From: Pseudoalteromonas shioyasakiensis | Lineage (GTDB): Bacteria; Pseudomonadota; Gammaproteobacteria; Enterobacterales; Alteromonadaceae | NCBI RefSeq assembly: GCF_024518675.1 | Contig: NZ_JANIGL010000003.1 | Location: 62,001 to 126,000 of the forward strand | Direction of reading: 5' to 3' | DNA length: 64,000 nt | Shown: positions 17,547 through 26,714 of the stretch, piece by piece | Numbering within the stretch: the first letter of the stretch is position 1 | Layout of the letters: the number at the start of each line of letters is the position of its first letter | The notes under the pieces: generated by a model | The model's database searches: none | The model's input: the letters and a program-made list of their open reading frames with translations, nothing else | Told to the model about the DNA's origin: nothing | Position numbers and translations under genes: made by a program

Positions 17547-20500
17547 ATGATAGCAACAATAAGCCAACAAGATAGCGCCAGCGAATTAGTAGTAAGTTAC
17601 ATAAAAACAATAACTAATAAAGGGTTTTCTGGAGATACTGATGCAACCTATGGTACCCGTTTAACCGCCGCTACCGATAACAGTATTTATCAACAAATAC
17701 CGCAAGGGGTTATTTTTCCAAAGTCTGAAAAAGATATACAAATTGCGCTACAAACTGCAGCGCAAGACCCATTTTTATCACTTACGTTCGGCCCACGCGG
17801 TGGCGGTACTGGTACCAATGGCCAATCTTTAACACCTGGCATTGTTGTAGATTTATCTCGCTACATGCGTGAAATTTTAGAAATAAACGCTGACGAAGGC
17901 TGGGTCAGAGTACAAACTGGCGTTATTAAAGATCAACTTAATGATTTTCTACGGCCATATGGGTTTTTCTTCGCACCTGATTTATCAACCAGTAATCGCG
18001 CAACGATTGGTGGAATGGTAAATACAGATGCATCGGGACAAGGCTCACTTGTATATGGTAAAACCAGTGATCATGTATTAGGTTTAACAACCTATTTAGT
18101 TGACGGCACACAAATGTCAACTAAGCCCATCGAAATTGAAAAAGCAAAATTAATCGCCGAACAAGACTCTACCATTGGCAACTTATATGCAACCGTGCTT
18201 GATGTCTGTTTAAACAATCGTGACGCTATAATTGACAAGTTCCCGCGGTTAAATCGCTTCTTAACCGGCTATGACTTGGAACATGTACTAAGTGATGACT
18301 TACAAACTTTTGATATGAGCCGGCTTATTACCGGATCAGAAGGCTCATTAGGGATAGTCTCTGAGGCAAAACTTAATATTACGCCTATAGCAGAATTTAA
18401 AACCTTAATTAATATTAAGTACGATAGCTTTGATTCAGCCCTTCGTCATTCACCTTTTTTAGTGGCTGCAAATGCCACATCGGTTGAAACTGTCGACAGT
18501 AAAGTTCTAAATTTGGCTCGCCAAGATATTGTATGGCATTCAGTATCGGACTTAATAAAAGATGTTGAAAATAAAGATATGCAAGGGCTCAACATGGTTG
18601 AGTTTAATGCTGTGTCGGCGGATGATATTGAAGAAAAAGTTAATAGATTATCTGACTTGCTTGATGATTGCGTTAAAAATCAAACCAGTGGTGTAATTGG
18701 TTACCAACTCACAAGCAACAAAGCTGACATTTTAAAAATTTATGGCATGCGTAAAAAATCGGTAGGCCTGCTCGGTAATGTAAAAGGAGCACAAAAGCCT
18801 CTCGCATTTGCTGAAGATACCGCCGTTCCACCTGAAAATTTAGCCGATTTTATCGTCGAATTTAGAGCTTTACTCGACAGCTATAACTTACAATATGGTA
18901 TGTTTGGTCATGTTGATGCGGGTGTTTTGCATGTTAGACCGGCACTGGATATGTGTGATCCAGAACAAGAAAAACTACTGCGTTTAATTTCTGATGAAGT
19001 TGTAAAGCTCACCGCAAAATATGGTGGCTTGATGTGGGGTGAACACGGCAAAGGTTACCGTAGTGAATACGGTCCAGAATTTTTTGGCGATCACCTGTTT
19101 AAACAGTTACGAATAATAAAAGCCGCTTTTGATCCTCATAACCGTATAAACCCAGGTAAAATATGCACTCCCATCGAAAGTGATGACTCACTAGTAAGTG
19201 TTGATGATCAAAAACGTTCATGGTTTGATAAGCAAATATCAATTGATGTTAAAACCAGCTTTAACAATGCAATGACCTGTAATGGTAATGGAATTTGCTT
19301 TAATTATGATGAAAACTCACCTATGTGCCCATCATACAAAGTCACTGGAGACCGTCGTAATTCACCCAAAGGGCGAGCGAGTTTAATGCGTGAATGGTTA
19401 CGGCTACAAGAAGCTAAAGATATTGATCTTCTTGAAGTAGAAAAACATCTTAACCAAGGTGAAGTAATCACATGGTGGGAGCGTTTTCAACATGGCCGCG
19501 ATAAAAACAAAGGAGTGTATGATTTTTCTCACGAAGTAAAAGAGTCAATGGATGAATGTTTAGCATGCAAAGCTTGTACAACTGCTTGCCCAATTAAAGT
19601 GGATGTGCCAACTTTTCGCTCACGATTTTTAAATTATTATCATAGCTACTATGCAAGACCAGTTAAGGATTATTTAGTTGCTAATATTGAAAACAGCGCC
19701 CCAACCATGGCCACTTTTTCTCGGGTGATAAATCCAATTGTAAAAACAAAACTAGTGTCAGCATTAATCAAAAAAACGATTGGTTATGTTGATACGCCTA
19801 CACTTAGTACACCTCGCTTAAGTAAACGGATTAACAAAGAACACAGTTTTAATTTTGACAAACTTTCAATGCTAACAAGTGAAGAACAAAATGACTACGT
19901 GCTCATTGTTCAAGACCCATTTACCAGTTTTTACGAGGCTGAGTTAGTAGAAAGTTTTATAAAAGTGATCACCGCGCTTGGCAAGAAACCAATTCTGTTG
20001 CCATTTAAACCAAACGGAAAACCTCAGCACGTAAAAGGTTTTTTAAACGAATTTAAAGCGACAGCAAAAAATGCAGCGCAATTTTTAAATTCACTCAGCG
20101 AAATTAATGCACCGCTTGTCGGTTTAGATGCATCATTAGTTATGTGTTATCGCGATGAGTATAATTCTATTTTAGGTGAACAACGTGGTGACTTTGAAGT
20201 TTTACTCGCTCATGAGTGGTTGGCAAAACAATCTTTCAACCATCTAGCTGACAATATTAAATCGAGTGACACATATACCTTATTAAGTCATTGCACCGAA
20301 ACTACAGCCATGCCAAAAGCTGCTAATGTTTGGCAAAATATATTTTCTGATTTACGTTTATCATTAAATACAACTGCAACAGGATGTTGTGGTATGGCGG
20401 GAACTTATGGTCATGAAGCGCAAAACCAAAAAAATTCTCGTGCACTTTATGAAATGAGTTGGCAAAGTGTAGTTCAAAAGAATAAACCTGAGCAATTACT

Positions 20501-20591
20501 TGCGACCGGTTTCTCATGTCGAAGCCAAGTTAAACGTTACGAAAAATTTAAACCCAAACACCCAATTGAATTACTGGCACAACTTTTTTAA
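17547..20591 (+). CDS. ydiJ: YdiJ-like FAD/Fe-S oxidoreductase (D-2-hydroxyglutarate dehydrogenase type)
   Basis: This 1014-aa three-part enzyme matches E. coli YdiJ in size and order. A vanillyl-alcohol-oxidase-type FAD domain comes first (GPRGGGTGTNGQSLTPG, ATIGGMVNTDASGQGS). Next is its C-terminal cap with GHVDAGVLHVRP and MWGEHGKGYRSE. A ferredoxin-like region follows (C-N-G-N-G-I-C and CLACKACTTACPIK at about 671), then a CCG-type domain near the end (ATGCCGMAGTYGH). Known relatives oxidise D-2-hydroxyglutarate and pass electrons onward. The ATG at 17547 gives MIATISQQDSASE. It stands alone with a terminator behind it. Confidence 0.9.
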   Translation: MIATISQQDSASELVVSYIKTITNKGFSGDTDATYGTRLTAATDNSIYQQIPQGVIFPKSEKDIQIALQTAAQDPFLSLTFGPRGGGTGTNGQSLTPGIVVDLSRYMREILEINADEGWVRVQTGVIKDQLNDFLRPYGFFFAPDLSTSNRATIGGMVNTDASGQGSLVYGKTSDHVLGLTTYLVDGTQMSTKPIEIEKAKLIAEQDSTIGNLYATVLDVCLNNRDAIIDKFPRLNRFLTGYDLEHVLSDDLQTFDMSRLITGSEGSLGIVSEAKLNITPIAEFKTLINIKYDSFDSALRHSPFLVAANATSVETVDSKVLNLARQDIVWHSVSDLIKDVENKDMQGLNMVEFNAVSADDIEEKVNRLSDLLDDCVKNQTSGVIGYQLTSNKADILKIYGMRKKSVGLLGNVKGAQKPLAFAEDTAVPPENLADFIVEFRALLDSYNLQYGMFGHVDAGVLHVRPALDMCDPEQEKLLRLISDEVVKLTAKYGGLMWGEHGKGYRSEYGPEFFGDHLFKQLRIIKAAFDPHNRINPGKICTPIESDDSLVSVDDQKRSWFDKQISIDVKTSFNNAMTCNGNGICFNYDENSPMCPSYKVTGDRRNSPKGRASLMREWLRLQEAKDIDLLEVEKHLNQGEVITWWERFQHGRDKNKGVYDFSHEVKESMDECLACKACTTACPIKVDVPTFRSRFLNYYHSYYARPVKDYLVANIENSAPTMATFSRVINPIVKTKLVSALIKKTIGYVDTPTLSTPRLSKRINKEHSFNFDKLSMLTSEEQNDYVLIVQDPFTSFYEAELVESFIKVITALGKKPILLPFKPNGKPQHVKGFLNEFKATAKNAAQFLNSLSEINAPLVGLDASLVMCYRDEYNSILGEQRGDFEVLLAHEWLAKQSFNHLADNIKSSDTYTLLSHCTETTAMPKAANVWQNIFSDLRLSLNTTATGCCGMAGTYGHEAQNQKNSRALYEMSWQSVVQKNKPEQLLATGFSCRSQVKRYEKFKPKHPIELLAQLF

Positions 20592-20603
20592 CGTTGAAAA
20601 TAC

Positions 20604-20640
20604 AGTGCGGTGAGTTGCAAAACTCACCGCAAAATTTTTT
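20604..20640. terminator. Bidirectional terminator after ydiJ
   Basis: Perfect stem gcggtgagtt/aactcaccgc with a 4-nt loop followed by AAAATTTTTT, between the convergent ydiJ and antiporter genes. Confidence 0.8.
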
Positions 20641-20643
20641 AAA

Positions 20644-21846
20644 TTATTTAGCATAACTATCGGCAATGGGTTTAGTACTCATACCATGAATAAATACACT
20701 AAATAATATAGTGGTCATGGCAACTGTTGCAATTTGATATTTATTTTCTATTTGAGTATCGATCACCATCAGCGTAAACACTATTGACGCCAAACCTCTT
20801 GGTCCAAACCAAGCAAAAGTAAAACGCTCTTTAATATTTAATTTAGTAAATTGTAAACTCAACATCACTGGAATAATACGTAAAAGTGTAACACTCAAAA
20901 TTGCAAACACGGTGACTTGCCAATTAATCTCAGGGAAAACTAAATAGCTACAAACATAACCAAATAAACACCAAATTAATAAGCTTGTAAAATCAGCAAT
21001 ATGCTCACTGTCTTCAACTAATTGCTCTGTTAAACCTTTATCAGTAAATCTATCAAAAATTAACCCCGCAACAAACACTGCAATAAATCCGCTACTATGT
21101 ACACATTGCGCAATCGAGAAAATAGCCATCGCCATTCCAATGACCAAAAACGGGCTCGTGTTATTTGAAAAATAATGTCGCTTCATTGCAAATTTAATCA
21201 ATGGGATAAACATCGCCATCGCAACAATGGCAATAACAATTGCAACCACAAGTTCACGGCTAAAAATCCCAGCAATAGATGCAAGGCTAACTGACGTTTC
21301 CGGTTCTTGTGCGAACAACATTAACACTAAAAAAACGGGAACACATAAGCCATCATTCAAACCACTTTCTGTATTTATTCCTTCACGAATTTTTTCGGGT
21401 ACTTGCTCACTACTTAATAACCCTTTACTTAATGCAGCATCTGTCGGCGTTAAAATAATTGCGATCAATCCAGCTTGAACCAGTGTTAACTGAGTAAACA
21501 TCAAGCTTGCAATTACAATCCCCGCAAACAAAGTTAGCGGTAAAGCTAAAAATAATAATAAGCTTGGATACTGAAAACTATGCTTTAAAACGGATATTTT
21601 TGTTTTCGCCGCATCGGTAAATAAAAAAATACTTAGCGTTAATTCAATTAACGGTAACAGCGTATCTAAATCGGATTGTAAAAATTCAGCTTTACTAGTT
21701 ACCGATGTTGGCATCATATAAGCGATTAACATACCAACTAAAACGAAAAACATAGGGCCAGTGATTTCTACAATTTCAAGTTGGCGTATTGAGACTGAAT
21801 AAGCTAAAAACGCTAAGCCAACACTTGCTAATACAAAGTATTCCAT
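20644..21846 (-). CDS. CPA1-family Na+/H+ (cation:proton) antiporter
   Basis: This 400-aa polytopic protein has about 12 hydrophobic helices. It contains the transport-site pattern ILTPTDAALSKGLLSS (helix 5-6 region, with the Asp of the Na+/H+ exchanger motif) and NTESGLNDGLCVPVF, typical of NhaP/CPA1 exchangers. RGLASIVFTLMV lies near the C-terminus. It acts in the inner membrane in Na+/pH homeostasis. Its ATG shares one base with the stop of the upstream recombinase gene, implying translational coupling, an unusual pairing. Confidence 0.88.
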   Translation of the reverse strand: MEYFVLASVGLAFLAYSVSIRQLEIVEITGPMFFVLVGMLIAYMMPTSVTSKAEFLQSDLDTLLPLIELTLSIFLFTDAAKTKISVLKHSFQYPSLLLFLALPLTLFAGIVIASLMFTQLTLVQAGLIAIILTPTDAALSKGLLSSEQVPEKIREGINTESGLNDGLCVPVFLVLMLFAQEPETSVSLASIAGIFSRELVVAIVIAIVAMAMFIPLIKFAMKRHYFSNNTSPFLVIGMAMAIFSIAQCVHSSGFIAVFVAGLIFDRFTDKGLTEQLVEDSEHIADFTSLLIWCLFGYVCSYLVFPEINWQVTVFAILSVTLLRIIPVMLSLQFTKLNIKERFTFAWFGPRGLASIVFTLMVIDTQIENKYQIATVAMTTILFSVFIHGMSTKPIADSYAK

Positions 21847-23057
21847 TAAATTTTCCTTTTAATACCTGATTTTGCACGTTCTTTTATATTTGTTTGAATA
21901 TAAATTTGATCGGTTGTCGCTATTTTTGCATGACCTAAATCTTCAGATAAATGCTTTAATGGCCGAGTTTGAGCATCATGAGTCGCGCCAGTATGACGTA
22001 ACCAGTGTGCTGTTGCCGATTCTAATTGCTCAGCATCATCAGTAAAACCATCATCTAATAAAGATTGCTTAGCTAAATCAAAACTTTGTTGCACTAATCG
22101 ACGTATTTGCCTAACAGTCATACCACCTTGACCGCGTATTTTATGTACCAGTGGATCTGATTCATCAACGCGGGGCAGGGCAGTTAAACCACGATAAAGT
22201 CGATAACGTTTTAAGTATTCAATAAAATCTTCACTTAATGTAACGTCTCTTAATTTATTACCTTTGCCCATTATTCGTAAAAACCAAAAGCCGTCGTTAT
22301 CTTGCCAAAAGTGTGACATTACAGGTGACCATTGTGGCCGCTCTGATAATTCTGAAATACGTAGATATAAACCTTTCAAACACGCTAGCGTAAATAAATT
22401 TCTTTCAAAATCAGGTTGTTGTTCACATTTATCGCGAGTTACACCAAACACATATTCCCATTGAATATCACTGAGCGTATCTGGAATTTTTATCTGAGAT
22501 TGTACAACAAGATAAGGACTGTTCTTTTTAACAACAGGAACAAAGTTAGCAAATGTCTTTTCTTCTAAAATTGCAAATTTATAAAATACATTAAGCGCTG
22601 TAAACATTGCAGCTAAAGTTTGTTGGCTGGCAATTGACTCTTTGCGCATAAAAGGGCGCCAATTACCGTTTAACCGACGCACTCCTTGTTCATCTTTATA
22701 GCGCCACTGAACTGAAGTTGTTGACCAAGCGGGATCTGGCTCAACCATAAAATCTACATACGCTTCAATATCTTCGCGTTTTAAATCAAATACTGATTTT
22801 TCTGCAATAAGCCATGACCAAAGGTAAAATCGTTCAAGTTCATTGCGAAAACGATTGTAAGTTGCTTCTGATTTTCGACCATATACATATAAAAATTGAT
22901 ATAAAAATACTAGGTCAATTTTCGATTCAGCGACAGTCAAGCCAACTTGCTGTATAAAGGATGCAAGTTCAGGGTATTCTGATTGCAACGTATCATCTTC
23001 AAGGTGAGCAATTTGATACCGTAATTGTTTTAATGTATCGACCAAAGCAACAAGCAT
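21846..23057 (-). CDS. Tyrosine recombinase (phage-integrase family)
   Basis: This 403-aa site-specific recombinase has an N-terminal SAM-like core-binding region (residues ~45-175) and a C-terminal catalytic domain. The catalytic residues are complete: R233 (LYLRISEL), HWLR at 351-354, H376 (SEDLGH) and the nucleophile Y386 (DQIYIQ), with MGKGNKLR as the beta-hairpin lysine region. The residues between about 115 and 150 look like an insertion relative to XerC/D. No attachment sites, prophage or integron recombination sites are evident nearby. Two inverted repeats lie just upstream of its start. It is not XerC or XerD by size. Confidence 0.9.
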   Translation of the reverse strand: MLVALVDTLKQLRYQIAHLEDDTLQSEYPELASFIQQVGLTVAESKIDLVFLYQFLYVYGRKSEATYNRFRNELERFYLWSWLIAEKSVFDLKREDIEAYVDFMVEPDPAWSTTSVQWRYKDEQGVRRLNGNWRPFMRKESIASQQTLAAMFTALNVFYKFAILEEKTFANFVPVVKKNSPYLVVQSQIKIPDTLSDIQWEYVFGVTRDKCEQQPDFERNLFTLACLKGLYLRISELSERPQWSPVMSHFWQDNDGFWFLRIMGKGNKLRDVTLSEDFIEYLKRYRLYRGLTALPRVDESDPLVHKIRGQGGMTVRQIRRLVQQSFDLAKQSLLDDGFTDDAEQLESATAHWLRHTGATHDAQTRPLKHLSEDLGHAKIATTDQIYIQTNIKERAKSGIKRKI

Positions 23058-23105
23058 ATTAAGCTAATTTCTATTAAAATAAATTAGTTACAGTTTAATA
23101 GTAAA

Positions 23106-23154
23106 GTCCGATACTGTCTAGTATTGGACATTAACAGTTTCAATATACTGTTAA
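23106..23154. repeat. Two adjacent inverted repeats between the recombinase and lipoprotein genes
   Basis: The first is gtccgatact-gtct-agtattggac at 23106-23129, with one mismatch in 10-bp arms. The second, one base later, is ttaacagt-ttcaatat-actgttaa at 23131-23154, with perfect 8-bp arms. They lie in the 136-bp divergent promoter gap. They could be operators or binding sites of the recombinase. Confidence 0.6.
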
Positions 23155-23193
23155 TTATGTCATGTTGCTGTTGTCGTTATTTAAGGAAAGCAT

Positions 23194-23757
23194 ATGAAAA
23201 AATTGATTGTTTTAGGTTTAGTTACTCTTACGTTAGTTCTATCTGGCTGCGCTACAACAGGCAGTGCATCACCCAGTGAAAAACGTAACCTAGTACAAAA
23301 CATGCGTGCAGATACACTAGCTAAATTATATAAAGAAAAACCTGATGTTAAGCAACAAATTGCAGGTTCTGCTGGCTATGCTGTATTTGATAATGCCAAC
23401 GTAAATGTGGTACTTGCTAGTTTTGGTGGTGGTTACGGTGTTGTAAAAAATAACCTAACTGGCAAATCTACTTACATGAATATGGGTGAAGCAGGTTTAG
23501 GCCTTGGTTTAGGTGTTAAAGACTTTAATGTTGTGATGGTTTTTCATAATCAAGATGCATTAAACCGCTTTATTGAACATGGTTGGGCATTTGGTGGCAA
23601 CGCTGATGCAGCCGCAAAATACCAAGATCAAGGTGGCGCTATAGTTGCTGAAGCGATTGCGGATCAAGTTACAGTATATTCATTGACCGAAAATGGCCTT
23701 GCACTTCAAGCTGTACTAAAAGGCACAAAATTTTGGGTAGATTCTGAGCTAAATTAA
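23194..23757 (+). CDS. YSC84-type lipoprotein
   Basis: This 187-aa protein has a lipoprotein signal (VLSGC, modified Cys19). The mature part has the YSC84/SYLF domain: AGYAVFDNANVNVVLASFGGG, followed by repeated glycine-rich strands and GGAIVAEAIADQVTVYSLTENGLALQA. In bacteria such proteins are periplasmic-facing lipoproteins of unknown function; the eukaryotic domain binds lipid. The start has AAGGAAAG upstream. A hairpin terminator follows at 23775-23810. Confidence 0.85.
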   Translation: MKKLIVLGLVTLTLVLSGCATTGSASPSEKRNLVQNMRADTLAKLYKEKPDVKQQIAGSAGYAVFDNANVNVVLASFGGGYGVVKNNLTGKSTYMNMGEAGLGLGLGVKDFNVVMVFHNQDALNRFIEHGWAFGGNADAAAKYQDQGGAIVAEAIADQVTVYSLTENGLALQAVLKGTKFWVDSELN

Positions 23758-23774
23758 GCTTTTAAAACCCTGCT

Positions 23775-23810
23775 AAAAGTGGGCTAGTTCGTGTAACTAC
23801 GCCCACTTTA
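23775..23810 (+). terminator. Hairpin terminator after the YSC84 gene
   Basis: Stem aaagtgggc/gcccacttt, extended inward by tagtt/aacta with a bulge, followed by an AT-rich run. Confidence 0.65.
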
Positions 23811-23851
23811 ATTTAAATTAGTTAATTTAACATAACGTAATTTATGGGGTA

Positions 23852-23912
<61 letters not shown>

Positions 23913-24119
23913 AAAAGTATTTTCGCAGCTTAAAATTGTCAATTCTTTGATATCAAACTTTGTTCTTGTTAGTCATTTATCAAACCACAGTTAAAGAGGA
24001 TTTTAATTATTAATCTAGACTATTACTTTATTGCACTTGCCATAAGGTCTATTGTTGAGTTTTTTCATTCCAATGAAATTTAAAAATAGTGAATCATGAT
24101 TGTCAGCTTTTATTGATAT

Positions 24120-25517
24120 TTATTCTTCATACACCACAACTTTATTACGGCCTGTTTCTTTTGCGGTATATAACGCTTTATCAGCATTTGAAATTATATA
24201 ATCAATATTATCTGTTTGAGTTACTTCACTGACACCAATAGACGCTGTTACATTGCTGTATATATCTGTATAGCCTTCAATATGGGTTTGTTCAATTTCT
24301 GTTCGTATTTTTTCAGCAATTCTATGTGCTCCAGATTTATCTGTTGAAGGTAGTAAAATAGCAAATTCTTCTCCGCCTAATCTACAAACTAAATCTGTTT
24401 TTCGTACATTCATAGCCAATTTTTTTGCTATTTGTATCAGTACTTTATCACCAACTAAATGCCCAGCTTTGTCATTAACGAGTTTAAAGTGATCAATATC
24501 AACCATTAATAAGCAACTTGGGTTTTCTTTACTTTTGGAATTTCCAATTTCTTTTTCTGCTAAATCCATGAATCGGCGTCTATTAGCTAATCCTGTAAGG
24601 CTGTCATGTGTAGCAGCTTTAAGTAGAGCAAATTCAGCAATACGTCTTTTTTCATCAACTCGTTCTTGAATTATCGCGCTTGAAATTATTAATATAATGA
24701 TAAACCAAGATATAATAACAACATATAAACCAAATAAGTCTTCGACTTCACTAAATACTATTGTTTTTATAAATAAGTATCCGATTAATACAGGCACAAC
24801 ATAGCCCAACATTACTTGGAAACGTGCTATTCGCCCACCAATATGTGGTGATAATAATGCATAAACAGCCCCACTTTCAGCATTAATACACAGCACACTT
24901 AACGCCAGTAACAAACCATAGGTTGTTGTTAAAATAGACATTTCACCAAAAAAATTGGATATTCCATACGCATAGCCGATGATCGACAGCATAGGGACTG
25001 CCATTCCAATAAAAGCGAGTAATTGGCTTGTTATTTTTTTATTCAAACTTGTAAAAATCATCGATAATGATAAACACGCTAACATTATGGCTGTATTTAT
25101 TCCCATAGAATTAGATAAACCTAATTTATGCTCATTATTTATTACTGCTTGAAAAGGTGTGATATGACGGGCTAAATCTGTGTTGAAATAGCTATCAAAT
25201 ATAATAGTTGATGAAATAACTAAACTCAGAAGACTAAAAATAGGCTTTATATATTTTGATATTTTTTGCTGTTGAAGTAATACAGTCAAACTAATAAAAA
25301 TAACACTTAAAGCCGTTAGAGGGTTTGTTGCGGCCCCATTTAGTAGTGGACGATACAGCTGAGGTACGGAAAAAATATAGCCAGTGATTGAAAGTAATAT
25401 TAATAAGAAACAACCTAATGAAAATGCTTTGGCCATTACTTTTACATAACGAATTCGCTGATCATATGTCAGCGCTTGTTGTTCATTATGTAACTTTTCA
25501 AATGTAGCTATCGCCAT
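24120..25517 (-). CDS. Membrane-bound diguanylate cyclase (GGDEF)
   Basis: This 465-aa protein makes the second messenger c-di-GMP. Residues ~25-285 form about eight membrane helices, a MASE-like sensor of unknown ligand. The GGDEF domain begins near residue 300 with ATHDSLTGLANRRRFMD. It contains VDIDHFKLVND and the active-site RLGGEEFAILLPS, so it should be catalytic. There is no inhibitory-site RxxD at the expected place that I can confirm. It is transcribed alone. Confidence 0.92.
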   Translation of the reverse strand: MAIATFEKLHNEQQALTYDQRIRYVKVMAKAFSLGCFLLILLSITGYIFSVPQLYRPLLNGAATNPLTALSVIFISLTVLLQQQKISKYIKPIFSLLSLVISSTIIFDSYFNTDLARHITPFQAVINNEHKLGLSNSMGINTAIMLACLSLSMIFTSLNKKITSQLLAFIGMAVPMLSIIGYAYGISNFFGEMSILTTTYGLLLALSVLCINAESGAVYALLSPHIGGRIARFQVMLGYVVPVLIGYLFIKTIVFSEVEDLFGLYVVIISWFIIILIISSAIIQERVDEKRRIAEFALLKAATHDSLTGLANRRRFMDLAEKEIGNSKSKENPSCLLMVDIDHFKLVNDKAGHLVGDKVLIQIAKKLAMNVRKTDLVCRLGGEEFAILLPSTDKSGAHRIAEKIRTEIEQTHIEGYTDIYSNVTASIGVSEVTQTDNIDYIISNADKALYTAKETGRNKVVVYEE

Positions 25518-25605
25518 ACTCTATACCGTTTAGTGCTTTTTTTTTAGAGGTTTATGATATAGGTTTGAATAAATTAAGCAATTATTATCGCATTTAGAAC
25601 ATTTA

Positions 25606-26649
25606 TTATTCCATTAAATTGACCTTGATTTTATTATTCAACTGTTGATCAAATGCATCAGCTAGTTTTTCTGTTTCACTAAATACGGTGCGCCAGTATT
25701 TAATCCGGGTGTCGGCATCGAGATCAGTAAAGTCGGTTCGATCTGGTATTTTGCCATAAGGTAAGCTTGCGATAAATTCTTGTGATGGTGTGATCATGAC
25801 TACGTTGTCGTAGTTTTCTGGGGCGACGTTGCGTTTTAAACTTTTATCAAACCACCCTGCTTTTGGCGTTGAGTTAAAATGTGGATATAAAATTAGCCCC
25901 GGGTTATTTATTTTTAAGTCAAAATGGTAATCAATAATTCCGCCATCGCGGTACATACCAGGTGGTGAGCCGGCAATATTTTTTATACCTTGCATAACTA
26001 GCGGTATCGAGCCCGATGCGAGTAATGCATCTTTTAAATTATCAGTGGTTAAATCTAATTGTGTGGTTTTAAATTTATAACTGTCTTCAATAGTTAAATC
26101 ACTGTTTGGCGCTTGGTATATAAAGCGCTCATATTGCTTGGTTAAAAACCGGCGATGCACGCGATTACTTAAATAGCTTTTTGTTAAGCCTAATAACTGT
26201 AATGCCTTTCGCTCACTTGCTACCAAACCATTTGATTTTGCTACAATAAAGTGTGATTTGAATACAGGGTTATTAATTATTTCAGTAACGCCATTATCGC
26301 CAAATACATCTTCAAGTAAGGCGCGCGCTTTGGTTGTTATTTCTTCAGGGGTTGGTTTATTGGTTGCGTAACGAGTTTCACTGTAAGTTTTTGCTAATCG
26401 CGATATCGCAGCAACAGGATCATTTTGTGAAAAACAGGCAGCACGAAATGCTCCCGCAGATGAACCTATTAAGTTTAATTGCTGCGTTCTACCTTTAAAA
26501 AATTCGCCAAAAAGGTATTTATCTAAACCAAATAAGGTAAACCATTTTGGCCCGCCGCTTGCGCCTAAAAATGATGTAAAAAGTTCAGGCTTTAGGCCTT
26601 GTTCATTTATTATTTTTGCAGCCGTTTTACCGGCGTGTATTTCAATCAT
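25606..26649 (-). CDS. Patatin-like phospholipase
   Basis: This 347-aa Ser/Asp-dyad lipid acyl hydrolase has LGASGGPKWFTLFG as its oxyanion region, the nucleophile elbow GSSAG at 62-66 (Ser64) and the Asp motif YRDGGIIDYHFD. No signal peptide. Its substrate is unknown. It lies downstream of an alanine/glycine symporter gene on the same strand; the 65-bp gap allows co-transcription. A second patatin lies beyond the symporter, but the two are not close copies. Confidence 0.88.
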   Translation of the reverse strand: MIEIHAGKTAAKIINEQGLKPELFTSFLGASGGPKWFTLFGLDKYLFGEFFKGRTQQLNLIGSSAGAFRAACFSQNDPVAAISRLAKTYSETRYATNKPTPEEITTKARALLEDVFGDNGVTEIINNPVFKSHFIVAKSNGLVASERKALQLLGLTKSYLSNRVHRRFLTKQYERFIYQAPNSDLTIEDSYKFKTTQLDLTTDNLKDALLASGSIPLVMQGIKNIAGSPPGMYRDGGIIDYHFDLKINNPGLILYPHFNSTPKAGWFDKSLKRNVAPENYDNVVMITPSQEFIASLPYGKIPDRTDFTDLDADTRIKYWRTVFSETEKLADAFDQQLNNKIKVNLME

Positions 26650-26714
26650 CTAATATCTTAATCTACTTAACGCTCAAATTGCATAAGTATGCAGGTTGAT
26701 CATTTTAAAATGAG

